From NCBI GenBank assembly GCA_023419605.1, contig JAEZXR010000105.1, forward strand, positions 1-64,000: DNA of 64,000 bases, in the 5' to 3' direction. This stretch comes from Bacillota bacterium. GTDB lineage: Bacteria; Bacillota; Clostridia; Acetivibrionales; JAEZXR01. Below are positions 9,338-18,397 of the stretch, piece after piece. Position 1 is the first letter of the stretch. Every line of letters begins with the position of its first letter. The notes under the pieces are model-generated. The model ran no database searches. It was not told the origin of the DNA and saw only the letters and a list, made by a program, of their open reading frames with translations. Made by a program: the position numbers and the translations under genes.

Positions 9338-10357
9338 TTAAAAGACAGTTTTATACTTTTTCTCCAGTTCAATCAATTCATTTCGTAAGGTATCCCCTTG
9401 TGTTAACCCTTCCTGAATATACCGCAACCCTTCTTCAATAAAAATACCCATACATTCTCTTAACTCTTCTCTGCTAATAGTATATTTTATATGATTGGGT
9501 ATGCCTTCCAAACGCAGATAGCCCATCATTACCCTGTAAAAAAATGAAGCAATTGCATAATTCTTTAACTGCTCTCTGTTATCGGACTTGTTCCATTCTA
9601 TATCCGGTAGATATATTGCTTCATCAAAATGCTTGATAATATAATCATAAACCGTAAAGGATGTCTTGATTCTTTCCTCCACTTTATGAGAACAGTTGTT
9701 TTGATGCACTCTATAGTAAATCAAGCCTTCATTTATCAAACCGTATTTCATGCCATTCCTAATAAAGTCGAGTGAGTTAATCGTGTCGCTGGAATGGTCA
9801 TTGTTTCGATAGACGCTCCAGGTAATATTGTTTTTGCGGAAAAAGTCCACTCTATACAAACCATTCATAGGTATAACTCCCGAACAGTGTGTAAAAATTT
9901 TGTAGACCATTTCATTCAGTGTAGGAAGGGTATAATTCCACTGTGCTGTGACGGTATTATTTTCATTGACAATCTTGAAATTACAATAAGCATAATCATT
10001 ATTCGTTTTTTCCAAGTAATCAACAAATTTTTGAAGGGCATTCACTTCAACATAGTCATCCGATGCAATCCATTGAAAGTATTTACCCTTTGCTTCCTTA
10101 ATCACTTCTTGAATAGCTCGTGAGGGACCACCGCTATTTTTCTCATGATAAATGCACCGTATATTTTTATTATTGTTCTCTAATTCCTTTAACATTTCAA
10201 CCGAACCATCCGTTGAGCAGTCATCGACAATAATAATTTCCATATTCCTATAAGACTGATTAAGGTAGGAGTCAATACAGTTTTTTAAAAATCGTATGCA
10301 ATTATAATTAATGATCCCGACAGTGACCAGCGGTATACACAAACTACTCTCCTCCAT
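9338..10357 (-). CDS. Family 2 glycosyltransferase
   Basis: A 339-residue GT-A enzyme. It has the GT2 N-terminus VGIINYNCIRFLKNCIDSYLN, an IIIVDDCSTDGS nucleotide-binding stretch near residue 40 and an IASDDYVE metal-binding region near residue 95. No membrane segment is seen, so it is probably cytosolic or peripheral. It is the first gene of the minus-strand operon ending at 5170 and is a candidate for transferring the L-aminosugar to the collagen-like protein or its glycan; acceptor unknown. Confidence 0.82.
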   Translation of the reverse strand: MEESSLCIPLVTVGIINYNCIRFLKNCIDSYLNQSYRNMEIIIVDDCSTDGSVEMLKELENNNKNIRCIYHEKNSGGPSRAIQEVIKEAKGKYFQWIASDDYVEVNALQKFVDYLEKTNNDYAYCNFKIVNENNTVTAQWNYTLPTLNEMVYKIFTHCSGVIPMNGLYRVDFFRKNNITWSVYRNNDHSSDTINSLDFIRNGMKYGLINEGLIYYRVHQNNCSHKVEERIKTSFTVYDYIIKHFDEAIYLPDIEWNKSDNREQLKNYAIASFFYRVMMGYLRLEGIPNHIKYTISREELRECMGIFIEEGLRYIQEGLTQGDTLRNELIELEKKYKTVF

Positions 10358-10752
10358 GCTCTCTTTTTTGTATTCAGGTTCATTTCAAGCGTCTAAAGCA
10401 AAAATTATACTTATTTATTTATAAGTTATGGATAAATGGTAAATTATGTTACAGTACTTTGAATTTTCTTGATTTGTAACCTGTTTATTAGAGTTTTCAT
10501 AATATAAAGCATCACCTGTTGATAGACATCCGGCTTTAATCCTATAATTTCCAGATGCAAAAATGCCTGGATTTTGGGAACGTTTTGCCTCCGAATATAT
10601 TCAAGTTTAAAGCTGCCTGTCTATAAGGAGAAGCCGGTGTAAACCCGTATTGGCAAGGAACAGCGGTAAGTGTGGATTATTGAAATGAAAAAATCCGTTT
10701 TTACAATGGCCTGTCAATATATTGAAAATTTCGCTAAAGGAGAGTTAAAGCA
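10358..10752. promoter_or_regulatory. Divergent intergenic region between two sugar operons
   Basis: A 395-nt AT-rich gap. A minus-strand TATAAT at 10404-10409 could serve the GT2 operon. The plus-strand gene has ribosome site aaaggag. No gene, clear hairpin terminator or known riboswitch is seen in the rest. Confidence 0.35.
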
Positions 10753-11835
10753 GTGGATCAGAAAATAAGATTCGCTTTGGTTGGATGCGGGAGAATATCG
10801 TACAAACATATAGAAGCAATAGCAAACTTATATCAGGAGGCTGAACTACTCTGCGTGTGTGACGTCGTTGAAGAAAGAGCAAATGCTAAAGCCTCCGAAT
10901 ATGTAGAGAATTTAGTTAATAAAGGCATAAAACAAGAAATAGTAAAACCCAAAGTATATATCGATTTAGATGAAATGCTTGCTAGTGAGGAAATTGATGT
11001 TCTGTCCATATGTACGCCAAGCGGCTTGCATCCGGTTCATGGAATAAGAGCTGCCAAAAAGCATATACACGTTTTATCGGAAAAACCTATGGCTACGAAT
11101 CTTAAATTAGCTGATGCTTTAATAAAAGCATGTGACGAAGCAAGGGTAAGACTTTTTGTAGTCAAGCAAAACAGATTGAATAGCACGATGCAATTGTTAA
11201 AAAGAGCAGTAGACAAAGGGCGTTTTGGGAAAATCTATATGATTTTGTCCAATGTACTATGGACACGGCCACAAAGTTATTATGATGAAGCCAAATGGCG
11301 GGGCACGTGGGAATTTGACGGAGGGGCTTTCAGTAATCAGGCAAGTCATTATATTGACACCATCGAATGGCTTGGTGGACCAGTGGAGAGTGTAACTGCA
11401 ATTACAGGAACACTTGCCAGGAAAATAGAAGCCGAGGACACCGGCTCGGCTGTGATTAAATTCAGAAATGGAGCCATCGGGAATATAAATGTCACGATGC
11501 TTACTTATCCGGGAAACCTTGAGGGCAGTATTACCATTATAGGGGAAAAGGGTACTGTAAAGGTTGGGGGAGTAGCAATAAACAGGATAGAAAAGTGGGA
11601 ATTTGAAAAGGAGGATGAAGATGATAAGCTGGTAGCTTCATCCAATTACGAGCCTCCCAATATCTATGGCTTTGGGCATACGGGGTATTATGAAAACGTA
11701 TTGGAAGTGCTCAAGGGAAAGGCAGAACCTAATACGGACGGCCGCGAAGGGAAAAAATCATTAGAATTGATAATGGGCATGTATAAGTCCTCTCGTGAAG
11801 GAAGGACCATACAGCTTCCACTTGACCTGTATTAA
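10753..11835 (+). CDS. Gfo/Idh/MocA oxidoreductase (WbpB/WlbA-like UDP-GlcNAcA 3-dehydrogenase)
   Basis: A 360-residue NAD(P)-dependent oxidoreductase. The N-terminal fold starts FALVGCGRISYKHIEAI. EKPMATNL near residue 113 has the lysine typical of Gfo/Idh/MocA enzymes, and the C-terminal substrate domain has GGAFSNQASHYIDTIEWL. WlbA/WbpB oxidises C3 of UDP-GlcNAcA. The adjacent WbpA-type dehydrogenase and the aminotransferase/acetyltransferase pair at 3.4-5.2 kb make this reading consistent. The start is GTG at 10753 with aaaggag upstream. Confidence 0.85.
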   Translation: MDQKIRFALVGCGRISYKHIEAIANLYQEAELLCVCDVVEERANAKASEYVENLVNKGIKQEIVKPKVYIDLDEMLASEEIDVLSICTPSGLHPVHGIRAAKKHIHVLSEKPMATNLKLADALIKACDEARVRLFVVKQNRLNSTMQLLKRAVDKGRFGKIYMILSNVLWTRPQSYYDEAKWRGTWEFDGGAFSNQASHYIDTIEWLGGPVESVTAITGTLARKIEAEDTGSAVIKFRNGAIGNINVTMLTYPGNLEGSITIIGEKGTVKVGGVAINRIEKWEFEKEDEDDKLVASSNYEPPNIYGFGHTGYYENVLEVLKGKAEPNTDGREGKKSLELIMGMYKSSREGRTIQLPLDLY

Positions 11836-11862
11836 GAATTTTATAGAAAAGAAGGGGAAAGA

Positions 11863-13173
11863 ATGAAAGCGGAACTTCTCGAAAAAATTAAAAATAAAAC
11901 TGCAATTATCGGTGTGGTAGGTCTTGGCTATGTTGGATTACCCATTGCTGTTGAAAAAGCCAAAGCAGGGTATAACGTCATAGGTTTTGATATTCAGGAT
12001 AAAAAAGTCGACATGGTAAATGACGGGAAGAATTATATAGGGGATATAATCGATAGTGATCTGGATGAAGTAGTAAAGACCGGAAAGCTAAAAGCTACTT
12101 CCGATTTCAGCTTCATAAAAGACATAGACTGTGTGGCCATATGTGTACCGACTCCCCTGGATATTTATAAACAGCCGGACATCAGTTTTGTAAGGACTTC
12201 GGCTGAAAATATTGCGACTTATCTTCATAAGGGAATGCTTGTTGTACTTGAAAGTACGACATATCCTGGGACAACCGAGGAGCTTTTAAAGCCTATTTTG
12301 GAGAAAAAGTCCGGACTTATCTGTGGACAGGACTTTTTTCTGGCTTTTTCTCCTGAAAGGGTTGATCCGGGAAATTTGATATATAAAACAAAAAACACAC
12401 CTAAGGTAGTCGGTGGGATTGGAAAGGACAGTACGGAAGTAGCAGCAGCACTGTACCGGAATGTGCTTGAAAGTGAGGTTTTTGAAGTATCATGCCCTGC
12501 TGTTGCGGAAATGGAAAAGTTGCTGGAAAATACCTATAGAAATATAAATATTGCTCTTGTAAATGAAATGGCAATCATTTGTGACAAGATGGGAATAAAC
12601 GTGTGGGAAGTTATCGAAGCCGCTAAGACAAAGCCTTACGGGTTTCAGGCTTTTTATCCGGGGCCGGGGGTCGGAGGACACTGCATCCCTTTAGACCCGT
12701 TTTACCTTATGTGGAAGGCCCGGGAATATGACTACCATACCAGGCTGATAGAGATATCCGGTGAAATTAACCACTATATGCCTCAATTTGTAGTAGAAAG
12801 GGCATACAGAATTTTAAACAGGTTTAAGAAGCCGTTAAACGGTTCAAAAATCCTTATCCTTGGCGTTGCTTACAAACAGGATATAGATGATTATAGAGAA
12901 AGCCCTGCACTTAAAGTCATTGAAAATTTTGAAAAGGAAGGAGCGTTGGTACAATACAATGATCCTTATATACCCTGCTTTAGGAATAAAGGTAAGGAAT
13001 ATAAAAGTACGGAGTTATCAAAAGAGAACTTGAGAGGATCGGACCTGGTAGTGATTACTACTATGCATAAGAGCTATGAGTATGCTTTTATTCAGGCGAA
13101 TTCAGCCTTTATACTGGATACGAAGAATGCAATGAAAAATCTGAAGGAAAGAAATAATATTGAATTATTGTAA
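11863..13173 (+). CDS. UDP-N-acetylglucosamine 6-dehydrogenase-type nucleotide-sugar dehydrogenase (WbpA-like)
   Basis: A 436-residue UDP-sugar dehydrogenase with N-terminal Rossmann GLGYVGLPIA near residue 20, LESTTYPGTTEE, FSPERVDPGN, and the catalytic-cysteine motif GPGVGGHCIPLDP near residue 270 followed by a C-terminal NAD-type domain (ILGVAYKQDIDDYRESPA). It oxidises C6 of UDP-GlcNAc to the uronic acid, first step of UDP-GlcNAc(3NAc)A synthesis. It follows the WbpB-like gene by 27 nt with ribosome site agaagggg. Confidence 0.88.
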   Translation: MKAELLEKIKNKTAIIGVVGLGYVGLPIAVEKAKAGYNVIGFDIQDKKVDMVNDGKNYIGDIIDSDLDEVVKTGKLKATSDFSFIKDIDCVAICVPTPLDIYKQPDISFVRTSAENIATYLHKGMLVVLESTTYPGTTEELLKPILEKKSGLICGQDFFLAFSPERVDPGNLIYKTKNTPKVVGGIGKDSTEVAAALYRNVLESEVFEVSCPAVAEMEKLLENTYRNINIALVNEMAIICDKMGINVWEVIEAAKTKPYGFQAFYPGPGVGGHCIPLDPFYLMWKAREYDYHTRLIEISGEINHYMPQFVVERAYRILNRFKKPLNGSKILILGVAYKQDIDDYRESPALKVIENFEKEGALVQYNDPYIPCFRNKGKEYKSTELSKENLRGSDLVVITTMHKSYEYAFIQANSAFILDTKNAMKNLKERNNIELL

Positions 13174-13360
13174 AAGCTCAATCCGGCAACGCTTGAACCT
13201 TTCCTTGCCCCGGTGTTGGAGAGGTTGATCTATTGATTTTGAACCGTGTACTTCCGAAAACCCTATATGTATAAACTATGTAATCCCGAATCGGGATGTT
13301 CCTCCAAGCTCTTTAATGATAACCTGTATAAGTTATCTGCGTGTTTGATTTAAAATACTA

Positions 13361-13415
13361 TTGACAGTAAACATACTGTGATGTTAATATATGGATATAG
13401 GGCAAGCGATTGCAC
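13361..13415 (+). promoter_or_regulatory. Promoter and operator of the LacI-type regulator
   Basis: TTGACA (13361-13366), a 17-nt spacer and TTAATA (13384-13389) form a plausible sigma-A promoter. GGCAAGCGATTGCAC at 13401-13415 near the start point matches the core of the operator in front of malE (GCAAGCGTATGCAC), which suggests autorepression. Confidence 0.6.
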
Positions 13416-13435
13416 TAATGAGAAAGGGAATTATA

Positions 13436-14452
13436 ATGGGAGTTACAATTAACGATATCGCCAAAGCAGCAAAAGTATCACCATCCACTGTATCCAGGGC
13501 CATTGCCAATAATCCGAGAATCAGTGAGGAGACCCGTGAAAAAATATTTAAACTGATGGAAGAGATGAATTACCATCCGAATATGATTGCACGTTCACTG
13601 GCAAACAAATCGACGAAAATTATAGGTGTAGTTGTTACAGGTACAACAGAAAAAGCATTCCAACATCCCTTTTTTCCTGAAATATTAAGGGGAATTGCAT
13701 CACCCGCTTATAAAAACAAATACAAAATCCTTATATCCAGTGTAAATAGCACGAAAGAAGAAAAGCAGGTAGTCACCGAGTTTGCCAAAAGCGGTATAAC
13801 AGAGGGGATTATACTGCTCTCTTCAAGAGTAAAGGGACCTGCAATTCCTGAACTCTTAAAAATGGGCTTTCCTTTTGTTGTGGTGGGAAGACCTGAAAAC
13901 GAACGTGAAGTGTGCTGGGTTGACAATGATAATGTTTCCATAGGATATGAAGTAACCAGGCATCTGATTAAGATGGGGCGCAAAAAGATTGCGTTTCTTG
14001 GTGTTTCCTCGGACTTCATCGTTACGCTGGACCGCCTGGAAGGATATAAAAAAGCTTTAGCCGACCATAATATACCCGTCCTTGATGAGCTGATTGTAGA
14101 GGGGAGGTTTGTGGATGACAGAGGCTATGAGCTGATGAAAAAACTTCTGGATAAGGGGACGGTACCGACCGGAGTGATTGCATGTGATGATTTGCTGGCA
14201 TTCGGAGCCATTAAATGCATGACGGAAAAAGGGCTGAAGGTGCCGGAAGATATCGCTGTAGCCGGATTTAACAATGTTCCGTTGTCGGATTATTTCACCC
14301 CGCCGTTGACTTCGGTGGATGTTAATGCTTTTGGGCTGGGAGTAAAAGCCTTTAATTTGCTATTGGAAAATATGAACAGTGAATATAAAAGCATTGATCG
14401 GGCGATTGTACCGGCGACACTGGTCGTAAGAAAATCAACAACCCGAGCATAA
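13436..14452 (+). CDS. LacI-family transcriptional regulator (MalR-like)
   Basis: A 338-residue regulator. The N-terminal helix-turn-helix starts VTINDIAKAAKVSPSTVSRAI, with hinge helix NMIARSLANKSTK, then a periplasmic-binding-like sugar domain ending in the conserved VPLSDYFTPPLTSVD. The in-frame ATG at 13391 would add 15 residues upstream of the family's usual start and lies inside the promoter/operator, so ATG 13436 (ribosome site gaaaggg) is chosen. Its position before malEFG indicates control by maltose or maltodextrin. Confidence 0.88.
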   Translation: MGVTINDIAKAAKVSPSTVSRAIANNPRISEETREKIFKLMEEMNYHPNMIARSLANKSTKIIGVVVTGTTEKAFQHPFFPEILRGIASPAYKNKYKILISSVNSTKEEKQVVTEFAKSGITEGIILLSSRVKGPAIPELLKMGFPFVVVGRPENEREVCWVDNDNVSIGYEVTRHLIKMGRKKIAFLGVSSDFIVTLDRLEGYKKALADHNIPVLDELIVEGRFVDDRGYELMKKLLDKGTVPTGVIACDDLLAFGAIKCMTEKGLKVPEDIAVAGFNNVPLSDYFTPPLTSVDVNAFGLGVKAFNLLLENMNSEYKSIDRAIVPATLVVRKSTTRA

Positions 14453-14463
14453 TTTTTTTGCGT

Positions 14464-14487
14464 ATTTGTGCAAGCGTATGCACAAAT
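14464..14487. promoter_or_regulatory. LacI-type operator before malE
   Basis: A palindrome with 9-bp perfect arms ATTTGTGCA and TGCACAAAT around a central AGCGTA. It lies 72 nt before malE and shares its core with the site in front of the regulator gene. Confidence 0.75.
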
Positions 14488-14559
14488 TATTGAAATAAAA
14501 TGCTCTACTTCAGTAAAGCTTTTTATTATAGTAAAAAATAGTATAAGGGGGATTTTGAA

Positions 14560-15888
14560 ATGGCAAAAGGGTGGAGAAAGTTTTTGCCGACGATGCTGGC
14601 GGGTATTTTAACAGCATCATTACTACTGGGTGCAACGGGATGTGGACAGCGTACCGTCGGTGGTGAAGGTACTGACAAGGCTGCCAAAGAGGAAACAAAA
14701 ACGGGAGCAGGGAACGAACAGGCAAAACAGGAAGATGCCGGTCTAAAGCCGGAAGCCGGTGCAAAGCTTAAAATATGGGACTCTGAGGGCCCGGAAGGTG
14801 ACTGGCTGAAAGAAGTGACCAAAGAATTCGCCGACAAATATGGTGTTGGAGTTACATATGAACCTGTAGGGCACACGGACGCTCCCGGCAAATTAAAAAC
14901 CGACGGCCCGGCAAAACTGGGTGCCGATGTTTTCAGTGCACCCCATGATAAGGTCGGAGAAATGGTTGCATCCGGCTTAATCTACCCCAATGACGTGTCA
15001 AAAGCAGCAGATTTTCTAGACGCAGCTGTACAGGGAACTTCCTATAAGGATAAATGGTACGGCTATCCTGTAGCAATCGAAACTTATGGACTATTCTATA
15101 ATAAAGACCTCGTAAAGGAACCTCCCAAGACTTTTGACGAATTGATTTCTTTCTCCAAGCAGTTCACTGATGTTAAGAAAAGCAAGTACGGTTTTATGAT
15201 GGAAGTTGGAAACTTCTACTTTGCCTATTCCTTCCTGGGTGGGTTTGACGGATATGTATTCGGCAAAAACGGTACGGATAAAACGGATATTGGATTAAGT
15301 AATACCGGCGCTGTTGAAGGGTTCAAATTCCACCAGAAACTGAAGGAAATACTGCCCCTGAATACGGCGGATATCAACTATGATATCAAAAAGGCACTTT
15401 TCAATGAAGGAAAACTGGCCTTTAACATGGATGGTCCCTGGGCGGTAAAAGGACACAAGGATGCAGGTGTAAACTTTGGTGTTGCCCCACTCCCGCTATT
15501 GCCCAACGGCAAACATCCCACATCCTTCTCGGGCATTCGCGCATTCTACGTAAACTCCTATACGGAATATCCGAATGCTGCAAAATTGCTTGCGCAGTTC
15601 CTCACCTCCAAGGAAAAACTCGCCGGCAGGTTTAAAAGTATCGGTCAGGTACCACCGCGTAAAGACTTGCTGGATGACCCATCCATAAAAGGGGATCCCA
15701 TTTCGGCTGCTTTCCTGGAGCAGGCACAGTATGCCCAGGCAATGCCAAACATTCCTGAAATGGGCTCTGTATGGACGCCTATGGGTACGGCGTTAGAGGA
15801 AAACTGGAATAAGGGCGGAGACCCCAAGGCTATATTGGACAATGCAGTGAAGACAATAAAGGATGCATTGGCTACGCAAAGTAAATAG
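14560..15888 (+). CDS. malE: Maltose/maltodextrin ABC transporter substrate-binding lipoprotein
   Basis: A 442-residue family 1 extracellular solute-binding protein. It has a lysine-rich start, a hydrophobic stretch and a lipobox ending at Cys28 (GATGC), then a low-complexity Lys/Glu/Ala linker to about residue 65. The binding domain starts KLKIWDSEGPEGDWLKEVTKEF and contains YGYPVAIETYGLFYNKDL, typical of maltodextrin-binding proteins. It is anchored on the outer membrane face and feeds the MalF/MalG pair downstream. The ribosome site is aagggggat. Operator 14464-14487 implies repression by the upstream LacI-type protein. Confidence 0.9.
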   Translation: MAKGWRKFLPTMLAGILTASLLLGATGCGQRTVGGEGTDKAAKEETKTGAGNEQAKQEDAGLKPEAGAKLKIWDSEGPEGDWLKEVTKEFADKYGVGVTYEPVGHTDAPGKLKTDGPAKLGADVFSAPHDKVGEMVASGLIYPNDVSKAADFLDAAVQGTSYKDKWYGYPVAIETYGLFYNKDLVKEPPKTFDELISFSKQFTDVKKSKYGFMMEVGNFYFAYSFLGGFDGYVFGKNGTDKTDIGLSNTGAVEGFKFHQKLKEILPLNTADINYDIKKALFNEGKLAFNMDGPWAVKGHKDAGVNFGVAPLPLLPNGKHPTSFSGIRAFYVNSYTEYPNAAKLLAQFLTSKEKLAGRFKSIGQVPPRKDLLDDPSIKGDPISAAFLEQAQYAQAMPNIPEMGSVWTPMGTALEENWNKGGDPKAILDNAVKTIKDALATQSK

Positions 15889-15931
15889 GCATCGACAGCA
15901 CAAACACAGGCAGTGGCAGCTTTGCCGCTGT

Positions 15932-15977
15932 CTATAGGAGGATGTGAAACGAGAGCGGTTTTTACGTCCTCCTATAG
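15932..15977 (+). terminator. Hairpin between malE and malF
   Basis: Perfect 11-bp arms CTATAGGAGGA and TCCTCCTATAG enclose a ~24-nt loop in the 185-nt malE-malF gap, with no good U-run after it. Such hairpins often stabilise malE mRNA or cause partial termination so that the binding protein is made in excess; that role is inferred. Confidence 0.5.
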
Positions 15978-16073
15978 TTGCCGACAGTAAACTTTCATGG
16001 GAATAAGCTGCAATGCAGAAGTCGAAGAAGTTGGCCACAAAATCACAAATGTCTATTCTTTAGAAAGGCGTGA

Positions 16074-17381
16074 ATGCGTATGCGCAACCATTCAAATAAA
16101 GCAGGGGTCTTTTCCATCTTGTTCATGGGGTTGGGGCAATTATATAATAAGCAGTATTTTAAAGGATTTTCCTTTGCCCTGTTGGAGGTGTTTTTTATTC
16201 TATTTATGCTGCCCAATACGGTAAAAGGTTTGTGGGGACTTGCTACCCTGGGTACGGTCCCTCAAAAAATGGAGAATGGCAAAATCATTCAGGGAGACCA
16301 TTCTGTTTTCCTAATGGTTTTTGGTATAATTTCCATAGTAGTCTTTTTTATATTTGCAGTGCTTTATATTATTAATGTAAAAGATGCCTTTAAAGTAGGA
16401 AAGCTTTGGGATCAGGGCAAAAAGCCCAATAAAATCATAGAGTCGCTGGGTGTTTTACTGGATAAGGGATTCCCTTATCTTTTGCTGACACCGGCCGGTA
16501 TCTTTACTCTTTTTTTAACAGTTGTGCCCTTAGTCTTCGGAATTATGATAGCATTTACAAATTATTCAAGCCCGAATCATCTTCCCCCCAGAGCGCTGGT
16601 TGACTGGGTGGGATTTGAGAATTTTATCAATTTGTTCAAACTGCCCTCCCTGAGCCGGACGTTTCTAGGTGTTGCTTTATGGACGGTAACCTGGGCGGCG
16701 CTTGCAACCACTACGACATTTTTTATGGGATTGTTTTTTGCAGTGCTTATTAATGCAAAAGGCATCCTCCTGAAGAAGTTCTGGCGTACCGTTTTTATAC
16801 TGCCCTGGGCTGTACCCGGCCTTATATCCGTACTGATCATGCGTAATATGTTTAACGGGCAATTCGGCCCCATAAACAAATACCTGCAGGCACTGGGTAT
16901 GAGTCCTGCTCCCTGGTTTTCAGACCCGGCATGGGCGAAAGCTACCTGTATTCTGGTAAATTTGTGGTTGGGATTTCCGTATTATATGGCATTGATGTCC
17001 GGAGTCATCACCAGTATATCCAAGGATCTTTATGAAGCAGCCGCTATTGAAGGTGCCAGTGCCGGACAGCAGTTCCGGAGAATCACCCTGCCCCTGGTTC
17101 TGTTCGCAACAGCACCGTTGCTTATTATGGGGTTTGCATACAATTTCAACAACTTTACACTGATTTATCTGTTAACCAGCGGAAATCCGACCAATGCCGC
17201 CTATAGCTTTGCCGGGCATACGGACATCCTTCTGTCGTGGTTATACAAACTAACCCTTGAACAGAATCAGTTCCATATGGCCTCTGTGGTTTCAATTATG
17301 ATCTTTTTAGTGATTGCTGCCGTTTCAGTCATTAACTTTATGAATACCAAGTCTTTCCGGGAGGAGGATATGATACAATGA
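16074..17381 (+). CDS. malF: Maltodextrin ABC transporter permease
   Basis: A 435-residue permease with an N-terminal pair of membrane segments (SILFMGLGQLYNKQYFKGF, TM2-like) before the ABC permease core. The EAA loop that contacts the ATPase is EAAAIEGASAGQQFRRITLP near residue 323. It forms a heterodimer with MalG. It starts at ATG 16074 (ribosome site gaaaggcg) and overlaps malG by 4 nt, so the two are translationally coupled. Confidence 0.9.
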   Translation: MRMRNHSNKAGVFSILFMGLGQLYNKQYFKGFSFALLEVFFILFMLPNTVKGLWGLATLGTVPQKMENGKIIQGDHSVFLMVFGIISIVVFFIFAVLYIINVKDAFKVGKLWDQGKKPNKIIESLGVLLDKGFPYLLLTPAGIFTLFLTVVPLVFGIMIAFTNYSSPNHLPPRALVDWVGFENFINLFKLPSLSRTFLGVALWTVTWAALATTTTFFMGLFFAVLINAKGILLKKFWRTVFILPWAVPGLISVLIMRNMFNGQFGPINKYLQALGMSPAPWFSDPAWAKATCILVNLWLGFPYYMALMSGVITSISKDLYEAAAIEGASAGQQFRRITLPLVLFATAPLLIMGFAYNFNNFTLIYLLTSGNPTNAAYSFAGHTDILLSWLYKLTLEQNQFHMASVVSIMIFLVIAAVSVINFMNTKSFREEDMIQ

Positions 17382-18217
17382 GTATTTCGGAATTAAAAGA
17401 CAAGCTGGTGCGAATACTTATTTATATTGTGCTGGTTATGGGAACGATAACATCGGTGTATCCGATTCTTTGGATTATATTGTCCTCATTTAACCCGGGT
17501 ACGGCATTGTATTCCTCAACCCTGATACCGAAGAAACTGACCCTTGATCATTATACGGAGCTTTTTGTAAAGAAGGATTTCGGATTATGGTATATGAATA
17601 CATTAAAAATCGCTTTTTTCACAATGCTGCTGGCCGTCGTTCTGGTGATTATAACTGCGTATGCATTATCGCAGTTCCGGTTTAGAGGACGCCGTTTTGG
17701 ACTTATGACCATGCTTGTACTTCAGGCTTTCCCGGGATTTATGACCATGATCGCAATTTACCTGCTGCTGCTTCAGATCAATCTGCTGAATACGCATTTA
17801 GGATTGATTCTGGTGTATGCGGGCGGGGCCATACCCGGAGGCGCCTGGCTGGTTAAAGGGTACTTCGATGCGGTACCCCGTTCACTTCCGGAAGCAGCTA
17901 AAATTGACGGTGCATCCAATATGACCGTATTTCTGCGAGTAATGGTGCCGCTGTCCGTGCCCATTCTTACGTTTATTGCCTTATCGAATTTTATAACACC
18001 CTGGATGGATTTCATCCTTGCGCGTCTTGTGCTGCGGTCTGCCGATAAGAAGACTCTGGCCATTGGACTCTATGAAATGGTCACAGGCCGGATGAATACC
18101 GAATTTACCATGTTTGCAGCAGGTGCTGTTTTGGTTGCTTTGCCTATTACCGTTTTGTTTGTTTTATTACAGCGGTATATTATCGAAGGCTTAACCGAGG
18201 GGGCATCCAAGACCTGA
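17378..18217 (+). CDS. malG: Maltodextrin ABC transporter permease
   Basis: A 279-residue inner-membrane permease with about six membrane segments. Its EAA loop EAAKIDGASNMTVFLRVMVP is near residue 170. It pairs with MalF. No ATPase gene (malK/msmK) follows, so a shared ATPase encoded elsewhere must energise the importer, as is common in Firmicutes. Confidence 0.9.
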   Translation: MSISELKDKLVRILIYIVLVMGTITSVYPILWIILSSFNPGTALYSSTLIPKKLTLDHYTELFVKKDFGLWYMNTLKIAFFTMLLAVVLVIITAYALSQFRFRGRRFGLMTMLVLQAFPGFMTMIAIYLLLLQINLLNTHLGLILVYAGGAIPGGAWLVKGYFDAVPRSLPEAAKIDGASNMTVFLRVMVPLSVPILTFIALSNFITPWMDFILARLVLRSADKKTLAIGLYEMVTGRMNTEFTMFAAGAVLVALPITVLFVLLQRYIIEGLTEGASKT

Positions 18218-18397
18218 TCCGTACGCCGGGCAAAAAGGCTGCCGTTTGAAGAAAGGGGGTGATCATCGACGACAGGAGAATATGCATCCGGAGCAAGCAG
18301 GGTGGAGTCACAGGAGTATTGTTAAAATTATACTCCGGCTTGATTTGCCATTATCCATCCAAATAGCGCAAATAAAAATAAGTAAGCAGGTGAGGAT

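Noticed and set aside
13283..13297. Hairpin ATCCCGA/TCGGGAT as a terminator after the WbpA-like gene
   Set aside because: The stem is only 7 bp with a one-base loop and no T-run, so I do not call it.
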